Shown piece by piece: positions 36,593-45,547 of a DNA stretch of 64,000 nt; position 1 is the stretch's first letter, and each line of letters begins with the position of its first letter. The translations under genes were made by a program, and so were the position numbers. The notes below the pieces were generated by a model. That model worked only from the letters and a program-made list of their open reading frames with translations, did not search any database and had not been told where the DNA came from. The DNA is from Polaromonas sp. (GTDB taxonomy: Bacteria; Pseudomonadota; Gammaproteobacteria; Burkholderiales; Burkholderiaceae_C), in NCBI RefSeq assembly GCF_012927455.1, contig NZ_JABBPE010000021.1, forward strand, positions 62,001 through 126,000. The letters are read 5' to 3'.

Positions 36593-36673
36593 ATGTCTGA
36601 ACAATTCAGACGCAAACCGGGTAACCAACCCCGGAAAAACTGGAAGCAATCATTTGCTTTCATCGCAGTGTGA
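36593..36673 (+). CDS. Possible 26-residue leader peptide
   Basis: A short ORF, ATG at 36593 to TGA at 36671, would encode MSEQFRRKPGNQPRKNWKQS followed by FAFIAV. It is strongly basic. An AAGGG lies about 11 bases upstream. It starts inside a perfect 7-3-7 hairpin and is followed by two hairpins, the second an intrinsic terminator, in front of the DUF748 gene. This is the arrangement of an attenuator, but chance cannot be excluded at this length. Confidence 0.3.
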   Translation: MSEQFRRKPGNQPRKNWKQSFAFIAV

Positions 36674-36767
36674 GACGATTACTCTCTCCTTTGCGAAACC
36701 CGACGGCATGGGCATAAACGCCCGCCGCCAACCCCGGACAGTCAAGCTGACCGGGGTTTTTTGTTTT
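36595..36767 (+). ncRNA. Structured leader or small RNA ending in an intrinsic terminator
   Basis: Ordered hairpins are visible. The first is GTCTGAA-CAA-TTCAGAC (36595-36611). The second, CGGC/GCCG plus GGGC/GCCC, spans 36704-36727 with a 2-base bulge. The third is AACCCCGG/CCGGGGTT with an inner CAG/CTG (36730-36758), followed by TTTTTTG and more T. The 8-mer AACCCCGG also occurs at 36627-36634, so it could pair instead with the terminator's 3' arm. No gene ends here, so the terminator must end a small RNA or a prematurely stopped DUF748 leader transcript. Confidence 0.5.
36730..36767 (+). terminator. Intrinsic terminator upstream of the DUF748 gene
   Basis: AACCCCGG pairs with CCGGGGTT (8 bp), extended inward by CAG/CTG around the loop TCAAG, and is followed by a run of six T, G, and four T. 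It lies 67 bases before the DUF748 start codon. Confidence 0.85.
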
Positions 36768-36833
36768 GGGGCTGACCGTTTTTTTCAATTCAATCGTTGA
36801 CCTTTCAGCCCCTGGACCAAAAACTTGCGGCCT

Positions 36834-39800
36834 ATGACAAGCAACGTTCAAAAAATTACGCGCTGGGATTTCTTCAAGTCTGTTCCCGGCAAGGCCAGCG
36901 CTGCACTGCTCTCAACGCCATGGCAGCGCCGCGCTGCCATGGCGGTGGGCGGCTTGCTGCTGCTGTGGGCGCTGGCCTATGCGGCGCTGCCTTCGCTGCT
37001 GAAATGGCAACTGCAAAAAATTGCCACCGACAAGTTGGGCCGTCAGGTTACGCTGGGGGCGGTGAACTTCAAGCCCTGGTCGCTGGAACTGACTCTCGAT
37101 GACCTGGCGGTCGCGAAAGCGCAGCCCACCAGCGCTGCGCCAGGCCAGGCTAACCAGGCCAATGCGACCGACTCAGCCCAGTCGTCCCCACAACTCCATA
37201 TCAAGCGCATCTATATAGATGCAGAGATGCAGTCGCTGCTGCGGCTGGCGCCGGTAGCGGACGCCATCGTGGTCGAAGAACCGGTGCTGTCGCTGACGCA
37301 CCAGGGCGAGGGGCGTTACGACATTGACGACATGCTGGAGCGGCTCAAGCCTGCCACTAACCAGCCCGCGGGCAAGCCCGCGCAGTTTGCCCTTTACAAC
37401 CTCGTGCTCAGCGGCGGCCGGCTTGACTATATCGACCAGCCGGTAGGCAAGACGCACGAGCTGCGCGAGCTCAATTTCTCCGTGCCTTTTCTTAGCAACC
37501 TCGCCTCCAAGCGCGACATCAAGACGGCACCGCATCTGGCCTTCAAGCTCAATGGCAGCCGCTTTGACACTGCCGCCGAGGGCACGCCTTTTGCCCAGAC
37601 GCGCAAGACCGACGCCCAGATCACGCTGCGTGGCGTGGACCTAAGCCCCTATTTGGCATATTGGCCGGCCAGCCTTCCTTTCCAGCTGCAAAGCGGCGTG
37701 CTGAACGCCGACGTCAAGGTCGCGTTTGAGCAGACGCCCAACACCGTGGTCCGGCTGTCAGGAAGCGTCACGGCCGAGCAAGTGCGCCTGCGCGACACCT
37801 CGGCCGCCGGCCGCGAGATGCTCGCCTTCGAGCGGCTGCACGTCAGCCTGGAGGATGTGCGCCCGCTCGAGCAATTCGTCAAACTCTCGGCGGTTGAGCT
37901 AAGCGCGCCCACGCTGCAGATCACGCGCGACCGGGCAGGGCGGCTTAACCTGCTGCCGCCGGTTGCCAATGGTGTTGGTGGTGCTACAAAAAACATAGCT
38001 GCTAGCGCCCGTCCTGAAAGGGCTAGAGGCCTAAATGATGCCGAAAAACAGGCGCAGACCAGCCAAGCAGTGCCGTCGCCTGCCAGCAGCGCGCCGGCCC
38101 AGTCCGCGCCAACGCCAACGCCAACGCCAGCCAGCACGCCGTGGAAAGTGCAGGTGGCCAAGGTCACCGTGCGCGATGGGCGTGTCCACTGGCTTGATGA
38201 AACGCTGGCAACGCCGGCGCAGATACGGCTAAGCGGCGTGACCTTTGACGCCTTGGCGATTGCCATGCCCTTTGCCGCCACGGCGCCGCTGCAGTTCAGT
38301 GGCTCGCTGGGGCTGGACCCGGCGGCCCAAAACGCGCAGACGCAGGCCAAAGCAGTTGAGAGGGCCGTCAACAAGACGCGGACAAAAGCTGCTGACCCAG
38401 CGCTGGCCCGGGCGCCTGCGCCAGCGCGCGCGGCCACGCCGGCCCGCGTCAACTTCAGTGGCTCCGCCACCGACCAGGCTGCGCAATTGACGGCCAGCGT
38501 CGCGGCCTGGCCACTCGACATGGCGGCCAAATATGTCGGCCAGTTTTTGCTGCCGGCGCTTGGTGGCCAGCTTGATGCCCGGCTCGGCGTGAGCTGGCAG
38601 GCCGCCAGTGGCGACAGGCCGCAGGCCCTCCAAGTCAGCGCCCCGCAGATCGCGCTGAGCGACGTGCTGCTGGCCGAAGGCGAGACATCTCTGGTGTCGG
38701 TGCAACGCGTGGCGCTGGCCGACGTGGCCATCGACGTGCCCGGCCAAAGCTTCAAGGCCGCCAACATGCAGCTGGTCCAGCCCCGGCTGCTGGTCGAGCG
38801 CGGTGCCGACAAACGCTGGATGTACCAGCGCTGGATGGTCAGCCAGGGCGCGCCGCCGCCGGCCACGGCCAAAACGGATAACCCGGCCAGCGCTAAAGCC
38901 GAAGTGAAAGCCGACGCAAAAGCCGACGCACAAGTCGACGTCAGAGCCGACATTAAAGCCAACGCCAAAACCAGCGCGCCCTCTTGGGCCGTCGCCATCA
39001 ACGACGTGCAGCTCGACGGCGGTGCGCTGTCGTTTTCAGACAAGGCCGGCGCCAAACCGGTGGCTTTCGACATCACGGAGTTGAAAGCCCAGCTCGGCGG
39101 GCTGGTGCTGGACGACCGCCTCGCCAGCCAGGCGCTGGCTGACAAGCCCATGCCCTTGAGCGTTTCGCTGCGTCTGGCCAGTGGCCGCGTGCAGGCGGGC
39201 ACGCTGGACTTCAAGGGCAGCCTGGCCTTGAGTCCGCTGCAGGCGCAAGGCCAGCTGCAGGCGAGCCGGCTGCCGGTGCAGGCGTTTGAGCCCTACTTTG
39301 CCAGCACGCTCAATATAGAAGTGCTGCGCGCCGACACCAGCTTCAAGGGCCGGCTGGCTTATCGCCAGACCCCTTCCGGTCCGCAGGCGCAACTGGCGGG
39401 CGACCTGACGCTGGAGCAGTTCAAGGCCAACACGCTGGCGCCCAAAGAAGACCTGCTGGCCTGGAAGGCGCTGAATTTGCGCGGCCTGAACGTGGCGCTG
39501 GACCCCGCCAAGGCCACGCGGGTGGATGTGAAAGAAACGGTGCTGACCGATTTCTTCGCGCGCGTCATCGTCACGCCCGAGGGCCGCATCAACCTGCAGG
39601 ACCTGCTCAAGCCCAGCGCCACGGCAAGCGCCGCGCCACCCGAAGTTTTACCGGAAAATGCTATAAAAACAATAGCTGCTAGCGCCCGTCCTTCCTTGGC
39701 TACAGCACCAAAAGGCACTCAATCAGCGGCTTTTGCGGTGCTCCCTGCAGCGGGCGCCAGCGCAGCGCTAGAGAGCCGCGCGGCCATCGTCAACTTCGGC

Positions 39801-41078
39801 CCGATGAGCCTGATCAACGGAAAGGTGCTGTTCTCAGATCGGCTGGTCAAACCCAATTATTCCGCCGACCTGACCGAGCTGACCGGCAAGCTCAGCGCGT
39901 TTTCGTCCGTGGCACCCAGCACCCCGGCAAACGGTTCAGCAAGCGCCAGCACCCCCGACATGGCCGATCTGGAACTGAGCGGCAAGGCCGAAGGCACGGC
40001 CTCGCTGGAAATTCTGGGCAAGCTCAACCCGTTGGCCAAGCCGCTGGCGCTGGACATCAAGGGCAAGGTGCGTGACCTGGACCTGCCTCCGCTCTCGCCC
40101 TATTCGGTCAAGTACGCCGGCTATGGCATCAAGCAGGGCAAGCTCAGTGTCGATGTGAATTACGTGGTCCAGCCCGACGGGCGCCTGACCGCCACCAACA
40201 AGGTCATCCTCAAGCAGCTCAGCTTTGGCGACAAGGTTGAGGGCTCGCAGGCCAGCTTGCCGGTCAAGCTGGCGGTGGCTTTGCTGGCCGACCGCAACGG
40301 CGTCATTGACATGGACCTGCCGATCAGCGGCTCGCTCAATGATCCGCAGTTCAGCCTCGGCCCCGTCATCATCAAGGTCATCGTCAACGTCATCGTCAAG
40401 GCCGTCACGGCACCGTTCAGCCTGCTGGCCAATGCGCTTGGTGGCGGCGCGGGCAGTGCGGGCGATGGGGGCGGCGAAGAACCGGGCTTCGTGAGCTTTA
40501 CCGCCGGCAGCGCGGTGCTGGCGCCTGAGGCGCGCGCCCGCCTCGACAAGGTGGCGCAGGCCTTGCTCGACCGGCCCGCGCTCAAGCTGACGGTGGCCGG
40601 CACCAGCAGCCTGGAAGCCGAGCGTGACGGCGTCAAGCGCGAGCGCCTGGGCGAGCTGGTGCTTGCCGAAAAACGCCGCCAGCAGGCCAGGCAAGGTTTG
40701 AAAGAAGAAGTAAAAGATGACATGAAAGAAAGCGATAGCGCCATATCCACGCCAGCCGATAGCGCTGGCGACAAAGCCAGCGACTATCCGGCCCTGCTCA
40801 AGCAGGTCTATCAACGCGCCGACATGCCCAAGCCGCGCAATCTGATTGGACTGGCCAGGGGCCTGCCGGATGCCGAGATGGAAAAGCTGCTGCTGGCCGA
40901 CATTCCTGTAAGCGAAGACGTCATGCGCGCGCTGGCGCAGCAGCGCGGCGTGGCGGTGAAAGACTTCCTCACAGCCAAGCGCCTGCCGCCCGAGCAACTG
41001 GTGCTGGGCGCCTCCAAAGTGCTGCCGCCTGACGCCAAATGGACACCGCGCGCGGAACTTAATTTGGCAATGCCGTAA
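36834..41078 (+). CDS. DUF748 (AsmA-like) envelope protein
   Basis: This very long protein (about 1414 residues) has one amino-terminal membrane helix (MAVGGLLLLWALAYAALPSLL, residues about 35-55), then LGRQVTLGAVNFKPWSLELTL, the AsmA-like opening of DUF748. The body is low in cysteine and rich in beta-type repeats. The carboxy part resembles an OmpA-type end (FTAGSAVLAPEARARLDKVA, near residue 1220). DUF748/AsmA proteins are thought to form long lipid-transfer bridges or help envelope assembly; that role is inferred from family. Two stretches, KNIAASARPERARG and KTIAASARPSLA, are encoded by inserted family A repeats. An Ala/Pro/Thr-rich linker follows the first. A TTG at 36825 is an alternative start. 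Confidence 0.87.
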   Translation: MTSNVQKITRWDFFKSVPGKASAALLSTPWQRRAAMAVGGLLLLWALAYAALPSLLKWQLQKIATDKLGRQVTLGAVNFKPWSLELTLDDLAVAKAQPTSAAPGQANQANATDSAQSSPQLHIKRIYIDAEMQSLLRLAPVADAIVVEEPVLSLTHQGEGRYDIDDMLERLKPATNQPAGKPAQFALYNLVLSGGRLDYIDQPVGKTHELRELNFSVPFLSNLASKRDIKTAPHLAFKLNGSRFDTAAEGTPFAQTRKTDAQITLRGVDLSPYLAYWPASLPFQLQSGVLNADVKVAFEQTPNTVVRLSGSVTAEQVRLRDTSAAGREMLAFERLHVSLEDVRPLEQFVKLSAVELSAPTLQITRDRAGRLNLLPPVANGVGGATKNIAASARPERARGLNDAEKQAQTSQAVPSPASSAPAQSAPTPTPTPASTPWKVQVAKVTVRDGRVHWLDETLATPAQIRLSGVTFDALAIAMPFAATAPLQFSGSLGLDPAAQNAQTQAKAVERAVNKTRTKAADPALARAPAPARAATPARVNFSGSATDQAAQLTASVAAWPLDMAAKYVGQFLLPALGGQLDARLGVSWQAASGDRPQALQVSAPQIALSDVLLAEGETSLVSVQRVALADVAIDVPGQSFKAANMQLVQPRLLVERGADKRWMYQRWMVSQGAPPPATAKTDNPASAKAEVKADAKADAQVDVRADIKANAKTSAPSWAVAINDVQLDGGALSFSDKAGAKPVAFDITELKAQLGGLVLDDRLASQALADKPMPLSVSLRLASGRVQAGTLDFKGSLALSPLQAQGQLQASRLPVQAFEPYFASTLNIEVLRADTSFKGRLAYRQTPSGPQAQLAGDLTLEQFKANTLAPKEDLLAWKALNLRGLNVALDPAKATRVDVKETVLTDFFARVIVTPEGRINLQDLLKPSATASAAPPEVLPENAIKTIAASARPSLATAPKGTQSAAFAVLPAAGASAALESRAAIVNFGPMSLINGKVLFSDRLVKPNYSADLTELTGKLSAFSSVAPSTPANGSASASTPDMADLELSGKAEGTASLEILGKLNPLAKPLALDIKGKVRDLDLPPLSPYSVKYAGYGIKQGKLSVDVNYVVQPDGRLTATNKVILKQLSFGDKVEGSQASLPVKLAVALLADRNGVIDMDLPISGSLNDPQFSLGPVIIKVIVNVIVKAVTAPFSLLANALGGGAGSAGDGGGEEPGFVSFTAGSAVLAPEARARLDKVAQALLDRPALKLTVAGTSSLEAERDGVKRERLGELVLAEKRRQQARQGLKEEVKDDMKESDSAISTPADSAGDKASDYPALLKQVYQRADMPKPRNLIGLARGLPDAEMEKLLLADIPVSEDVMRALAQQRGVAVKDFLTAKRLPPEQLVLGASKVLPPDAKWTPRAELNLAMP
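37983..38031 (+). repeat. Family A dispersed repeat inside the DUF748 gene (copy 1)
   Basis: GCTAC, A-rich spacer, ATAGCTGCTAGCGCCCGT, spacer, GGGCTAGAGGCC; read in frame as the segment around KNIAASARPERARG. Confidence 0.85.
39660..39706 (+). repeat. Family A dispersed repeat inside the DUF748 gene (copy 2)
   Basis: GCTAT, A-rich spacer, ATAGCTGCTAGCGCCCGT, spacer and a diverged right end (TTGGCTACAG). It is read in the same frame and sense as copy 1, giving KTIAASARPSLA. Confidence 0.8.
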
Positions 41079-41179
41079 AAACAGCGAAAATACCCGATTG
41101 CCAAATTTTTAAATGCGCAAGGTGCCCGGTCTGTGTGCTGCCCTGGCTATTTTTTATCGAACTGATTGCCGTAATTTTT

Positions 41180-44101
41180 ATGTTCCGTTTTCCCATGTCC
41201 AAATCTTCTAAAGCCGAAACCACCCCAGCCCCTGCATCTGCTGCAAAAACCAGTTCGGCCAAGAGCGCGGAAGCGCATCCGCTGGACCGCTTGACGGGTG
41301 GCGCCTTTTCGGCGTCCACCTCGGGCGAGCGCGCCGCGCGCATTCGCCAGTGGCTGGCAACCGACCCGACTGCGGAGCAGATGGCCGAGGTCTACAAAGA
41401 CCTGGCCAACCGCGACAAGGGGGCGGCCAAGCCGCTCAAGGAAAAGCTTGATGAAGTCAAGCGCAGCAAGGGCCAGGAACTGGTGGCAGCCGAGTGGGGC
41501 GCCAAGGCGCAAACCCTGCTGGCGCTGCCCAAACTCAATCTGGCCGACGCCCTGGCATGGCAGCGCGACGCCGCCAAAGCCGGCGCGCCGCTGTCCAAAG
41601 AGCCCTTGGCGGGCCTGAAGGTGCAGCTGGCCGAGCGTGTCAAAACCATTGAAGACCTGCAGCACCGCACCCAGGTGCAACGCGAAGCGGCCGTGCTGAT
41701 TTCGCAGCGCATCGAGGTGCTGTCGATCAAGCCCTGGCGCGATGCCGAGGCCGTGCTCGACACCCTGCGCACCGATGTGGCGCATTGGCAAGCCCAGGCT
41801 GACGAACTCGCGCAAGACGCCAACTGGGCCAGCGTGGACGCCAAATTTCCGCCGCTGCTCGACGCCTCGCGCGGCCAGCTGCTGGCCGTCTGGGACGCAT
41901 TTCAGGCCGCCATCGGCGTCGCTGTCAAGGCCGCCGCCGATGTGGCCGCACCACTGCCCGCCGTGCCTGTGTGGGCCGACGAGTTGCGCTCGGCCCGCGG
42001 CACCGCCTTGCCCAAAGGTGAACACAGCGGCACCGACGGCAGCGCGCCCGCGCGTGCGCCCAAGGTCAAAATCGACCCCACCGTCTTGAAAGATCTGCGC
42101 GAAAAATCGTCAGCGCTGGTGCAGCAGGCGCTGGCCAGGCTCGAACATGAAGTCACCGAAGGCCACGGCAAGGCCACGCCCAAGGTAGCGGCCGAGTTGC
42201 GCCAGGCGCTGAAAGAAAACATCCGCAACATCGACAGCAAGCTCGAAGCCGCTGCCCACGCCGCCCTGACCGCCGCCGGCGAACTTGAAGGCTGGCAGCG
42301 CTGGCGTGCCGACCAGATCCGCGAGGAACTGGTCGTCAAGGCCGAAGCGCTGGTGGCCAAGCCCATGGGTGGGCGCAAGCAGCAAGACACCCTGCGCATC
42401 ATGCGCGAGCAGTGGAAAACCAGCGACCAGGGCGGCACGCCCAACCACGCGCTGTGGAAACGTTTTGACGACGCCTGCAATGAAGCCCACAAAGTGGTGG
42501 AGGCCTGGCTGGAAACCGTCAAGGAGCAGACCGAAACCGTCAAGGCGCAGCGCCGCGTGCTGATTGACGAAGTGCTGGCCTGGAGCAATGACATCAAAGC
42601 CAACAACAACAGCGACTGGAAGCAGCACATCCGCGCCCTCAACGGCTTTGTCGACAAGTGGCGTGAAGCCGGTCATTTGGGCGAAAAAGCCTTTGCCGAA
42701 ATCCAGTCCGACTGGAAAGCCGCCATGGACGCCGCTGATGCACCGCTGACGACCGCGCGCAACGACAGTCTGGCGCGCCGCAAGGCCATGATTGAAGAAG
42801 CCAGGGTGCTGGGCGCCGAGCCGCAACTGCACATTGACGCCGTCAAGTCGCTGCAGCAGCGCTGGCAGCATGAGGCGCAAGGCGTGCCGATAGAGCGCAA
42901 ACAGGAGCAAAAACTCTGGGACGCCTTCCGCAAGCCGATTGACGACGCCTTCCAGCGCAAGACCGTCGAGCGCGAAAAAGCCGCCGAGGCGCTTGGTGCG
43001 CACGATCGCTACGTGCTGGAAGCCGCCAAGGCGCTGGAAGTGGCCAATGCCAGTGGCGATGCGCAGCAGATTCACGCCGCCGCCAAGGCGCTCGAAGCCA
43101 TCGTGCGCGGGCAGTTGCCGGTGGCAGCCAGCGCGCCAGTCGCTGAAACCAAAGACGCCCCGGCAAGCGCCGAAGCCGCCCCGACTGCAGAGGTAAATCA
43201 GGCTGAAGACCATGAACAGCCTGCGCGGGCAGCTACAGAAACCATAGCAGAAACACCTACAGTGGCGGCAGTGGATGCGGCGGCGGACACGGTCGAAGCC
43301 TCCGAGCCGGTTGCAGCCGAAGCGCCAGAAGCAAAAGAAACAGCAGAAACCGCCGAGCCGGACCAGGCCGCTGAAGCGGCGGCCGAAGTTGCGCCAGCGC
43401 CCGCACGCAAACCCGCTGCCAAGCCCGTCGTCGCCATGCGCGGTGATGACCGTCCCGGCATGCGCAAGGCCGAGCCCGCAGCGGCCGGCCGTGGCGGCAA
43501 GTTTGGCGACCGCAAGGATTCGCGTCCGGGCAGCAAGCCGGGCGGCCCGCGCGCCAGCACTGACAACAAGTTCGAGCCCTACCGCGCCGAGCGCGAAGAC
43601 CGCCCGCGCTTTAGCGAGCGTCCGGCCTTCGAAGAGCGCGGCCCACGGCTGGGCGACGCCGCCTTCCGCGCCCAGCGCGAAGCCTTTGAAAGCGCCAACC
43701 ATGCCCTGAAAAAGCTCAACATGCAGGCGCATGGCGAGGTGCTAACCCATCTTCTCAGCGCGTGGGAAAAACGCGACCCGGCCCAGCTGCCTGGCGCGCA
43801 AGAACTCGGCAAGCAGGTCACCCCCGCCGTGCGCAGCAGCTGGGTGCAGGCGCTCAGCACACCGTCGGGCAAAGACGCCTCGGAAGCCCTGCTGCGCCTG
43901 GAAATGGCCGCCGAGGTGCCGACACCGGCCGAGCAGATCAGCGCCCGCCGCATGCTGCAGCTGCAGCTGCTGACCAAACGCAACGCCCCCGCGCCAGCAG
44001 AAACCTGGGGCGAAGACGCCGCCAGGGTGCTGGCCGCCGAGTTCGACGCCGGCAATGCCAGGCGCGTGCAGAACGTGTTGAAGGTGCTGCTGAAACGTTA
44101 A
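41180..44101 (+). CDS. DUF349-domain protein
   Basis: About 973 residues, from the ATG at 41180 (MFRFPMSKSSK); starts at 41135 and 41195 are also possible. The central part (residues about 270-640) carries repeated helical DUF349 units with the pattern W...W...F, for example KPMGGRKQQDTLRIMREQWK, WKRFDDACNEAHK, KQEQKLWDAFRKPIDDAF. A long Ala/Glu/Pro-rich linker separates these from a conserved end (FESANHALKKLNMQAHGEVL). No signal peptide. Family function is unsettled; the helical repeats suggest a large cytoplasmic scaffold. A weak, degenerate family A repeat may lie at about 43224-43255. A bidirectional terminator follows the stop. Confidence 0.82.
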   Translation: MFRFPMSKSSKAETTPAPASAAKTSSAKSAEAHPLDRLTGGAFSASTSGERAARIRQWLATDPTAEQMAEVYKDLANRDKGAAKPLKEKLDEVKRSKGQELVAAEWGAKAQTLLALPKLNLADALAWQRDAAKAGAPLSKEPLAGLKVQLAERVKTIEDLQHRTQVQREAAVLISQRIEVLSIKPWRDAEAVLDTLRTDVAHWQAQADELAQDANWASVDAKFPPLLDASRGQLLAVWDAFQAAIGVAVKAAADVAAPLPAVPVWADELRSARGTALPKGEHSGTDGSAPARAPKVKIDPTVLKDLREKSSALVQQALARLEHEVTEGHGKATPKVAAELRQALKENIRNIDSKLEAAAHAALTAAGELEGWQRWRADQIREELVVKAEALVAKPMGGRKQQDTLRIMREQWKTSDQGGTPNHALWKRFDDACNEAHKVVEAWLETVKEQTETVKAQRRVLIDEVLAWSNDIKANNNSDWKQHIRALNGFVDKWREAGHLGEKAFAEIQSDWKAAMDAADAPLTTARNDSLARRKAMIEEARVLGAEPQLHIDAVKSLQQRWQHEAQGVPIERKQEQKLWDAFRKPIDDAFQRKTVEREKAAEALGAHDRYVLEAAKALEVANASGDAQQIHAAAKALEAIVRGQLPVAASAPVAETKDAPASAEAAPTAEVNQAEDHEQPARAATETIAETPTVAAVDAAADTVEASEPVAAEAPEAKETAETAEPDQAAEAAAEVAPAPARKPAAKPVVAMRGDDRPGMRKAEPAAAGRGGKFGDRKDSRPGSKPGGPRASTDNKFEPYRAEREDRPRFSERPAFEERGPRLGDAAFRAQREAFESANHALKKLNMQAHGEVLTHLLSAWEKRDPAQLPGAQELGKQVTPAVRSSWVQALSTPSGKDASEALLRLEMAAEVPTPAEQISARRMLQLQLLTKRNAPAPAETWGEDAARVLAAEFDAGNARRVQNVLKVLLKR

Positions 44102-44144
44102 AGCCGGCAGCCTGCCCAACGGCGGGTATTCAACGCAACCATAA

Positions 44145-44180
44145 AAAAGCCAACGGCCACCGCAGTGCCCGTTGGCTTTT
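44145..44180 (+). terminator. Bidirectional intrinsic terminator after the DUF349 gene
   Basis: AAAAGCCAACGG pairs with CCGTTGGCTTTT, a 12-bp perfect stem with T runs on both strands, 45 bases after the stop codon. Confidence 0.75.
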
Positions 44181-44244
44181 CCAATCGTCGAAAAAGCTGG
44201 TGCAAAAGAAAGATTGGCGCCGCACGGCCTTCGGGCCGCCTGCG

Positions 44245-44397
44245 CACCACGTCGGCTTTCATGCCGCAGGCAATAGCCATCAGTTCGGCGTTGGCCTGCG
44301 GGTCGACGTGGTTGATCGCCAGGGCCTTGCGGATGTCGTCAAGCACTGCCACAAACTCTTTTTCAGAGAACCACATGCCCTTGTGGGCCGCCCGTGC
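44245..44397 (-). pseudogene. Remnant of a group 1 truncated hemoglobin
   Basis: The minus-strand frame reads ARAAHKGMWFSEKEFVAVLD and then DIRKALAINHVDPQANAELM and GMKADVV. This matches the carboxy half of group 1 truncated globins, where the helix-G/H region reads AHKGMGI..EF..LV.DL..AL...V.......LL...P.R.DV. The amino half with the proximal and distal heme residues is absent and the frame runs on into unrelated sequence on both sides. No start codon in a sensible place is seen. Confidence 0.6.
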
Positions 44398-44439
44398 CCA
44401 TGCCGATAAGTTCGACCTGAGTTCCTGTCGAACAAGGGC

Positions 44440-44841
44440 GTAGAGGGTCACATTGAGGCGGACCTGCATGAGATGTTTCGCCGTGTGCTTTTCAACGTGT
44501 CCGTGGCCAACCGCGACGACCACCCGCGCAATCATGGCTTTATCCGGAGCCCTGGTGGCTGGCGGCCGGCCCCGGCGTACGACATGAATCCGTCTACGAA
44601 AAAGGATGAACACGTACTCAGGCTCAACGACAGCAGTGCCGTACCTGACCTGGCCACCGTCATGCAAACAGCGCAGTTTTACCGCGTGAGCGCGGTTGAC
44701 GCGAAAGCCGACCTTGAGCGCTTGCAGAAAGTGCTGTCGACTTGGAAAGCCGAGGGGAAAGCCTTGGGGCTCTCAGCTGAAGACCGGCTCGAACTGCAAG
44801 ATTGCGCATCAAGCGCAGGTCACTGTCCAAACAGAAAGTAA
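44440..44841 (+). pseudogene. 3' remnant of a HipA-family toxin kinase gene
   Basis: The frame reads EADLHEMFRRVLFNVSVANR, then DDHPRNHGFI, PAYDMNPS and PDLATVMQTAQFYRVS. This is the carboxy part of HipA-like serine/threonine kinases, including the catalytic-loop aspartates (NRDDHPRNHGF; PAYDMNP). The roughly 300 amino-terminal residues are missing and the frame is closed by a stop at 44407. The partner antitoxin gene hipB is also absent. It is most likely a dead toxin-antitoxin locus. Confidence 0.75.
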
Positions 44842-45014
44842 CTCGAGCGAGGAGCAAGGCTAGGTCGGCGAGAAGAGCTTTGTGCGTTGGCTTAGTTAAC
44901 CACTTGGCTGGGCTCGAAGTCGGGGCGTGGTCCGAGCTTCCACGGCCAGTTGTCCTACTCGTGCGGGAGTGAATTTAAGAAACGATGCAGTTCTATCAAA
45001 AGGAACACCACGCC

Positions 45015-45212
45015 ATGACTGATCCCCGCAACATTGCCCATGACAAAAAGGTGCAGCAAGAAAAGAAACACCGCAGTGAAGAGATTTCGCCTGGTTCGAT
45101 CAAGACCACGCAGCCAGGGAAAAAGACTCACATGGAACACCATGCTTCCGACATTGCCAAAGTCCCCGATGAGGCGGATGCAGTGCCAAGCGCCGAAAAG
45201 CCGCTGGATTGA
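45015..45212 (+). CDS. Small hydrophilic protein of unknown function
   Basis: A 65-residue ORF with an AAAGGA ribosome site about 10 bases upstream. It starts MTDPRNIAHDKKVQQEKKHR and continues with TTQPGKKTHMEHHASDIAKV. It is highly charged and histidine-rich, with no membrane segment and no cysteine. I do not recognise a family. It sits among pseudogenes but has no internal stop or frameshift, and its codon use looks coding. It could be a real small stress protein or a leftover of a longer one. Confidence 0.5.
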   Translation: MTDPRNIAHDKKVQQEKKHRSEEISPGSIKTTQPGKKTHMEHHASDIAKVPDEADAVPSAEKPLD

Positions 45213-45326
45213 CCATGACTTAGGTCGCCCTCTGAACGCCAGCGTGGTGCACCGACGGCTGATCAGGATAGCCCAACGCGTGATGGCGGCAGCGGAAACC
45301 GTGGAGCGCTCTGGCGTCTATGGCCC

Positions 45327-45547
45327 TCGCGCGGCTGCTTTGCGAATAGCACCCGTTTCCCCCAATGATTTTTCCAAAGCCTCCTCGACCGTAGCAATCC
45401 TTTCTTGACAGATTTCGTGGGCTGCAACAGATTTGGTGACGATGGTCAGCGTCAGCAGGTCATTGATATTTGGCTCCCGCCGATCTGGCGGCGTTTGCGC
45501 ATCTTGCTGCAGCAAGCTATGGGCTTTTTGAAAGTTTTTGTCTCCAT
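45327..45547 (-). pseudogene. Frameshifted exonuclease VII small-subunit-like gene (xseB)
   Basis: The minus strand begins METKTFK and, after a shift of frame, continues KAHSLLQQDAQTPPDRREPN, INDLLTLTIVTKSVAAHEIC and RIATVEEALEKSLGE. The final helix with CxERIxxVExALEKxL is the XseB pattern. The ATG overlaps the end of an xseA remnant, the normal xseA-xseB overlap. The frameshift near base 45525 breaks the gene. Confidence 0.55.

Noticed and set aside
36453-36800. A 115-codon open frame before the DUF748 gene
   Set aside because: It crosses a clear intrinsic terminator and several hairpins, has no ribosome site and no recognisable sequence.
43224-43255. A ninth family A copy inside the DUF349 gene
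   Set aside because: GCGCGGGCAGCTAC followed by ATAGC is reminiscent of an inverted copy, but the right-hand GGGCTAGAG part is missing, so it was not listed as a feature.
37649-43732. Long minus-strand open frames opposite the DUF748 and DUF349 genes
   Set aside because: Composition follows from codon bias of the sense genes; no start signals, no domains, no conserved motifs.
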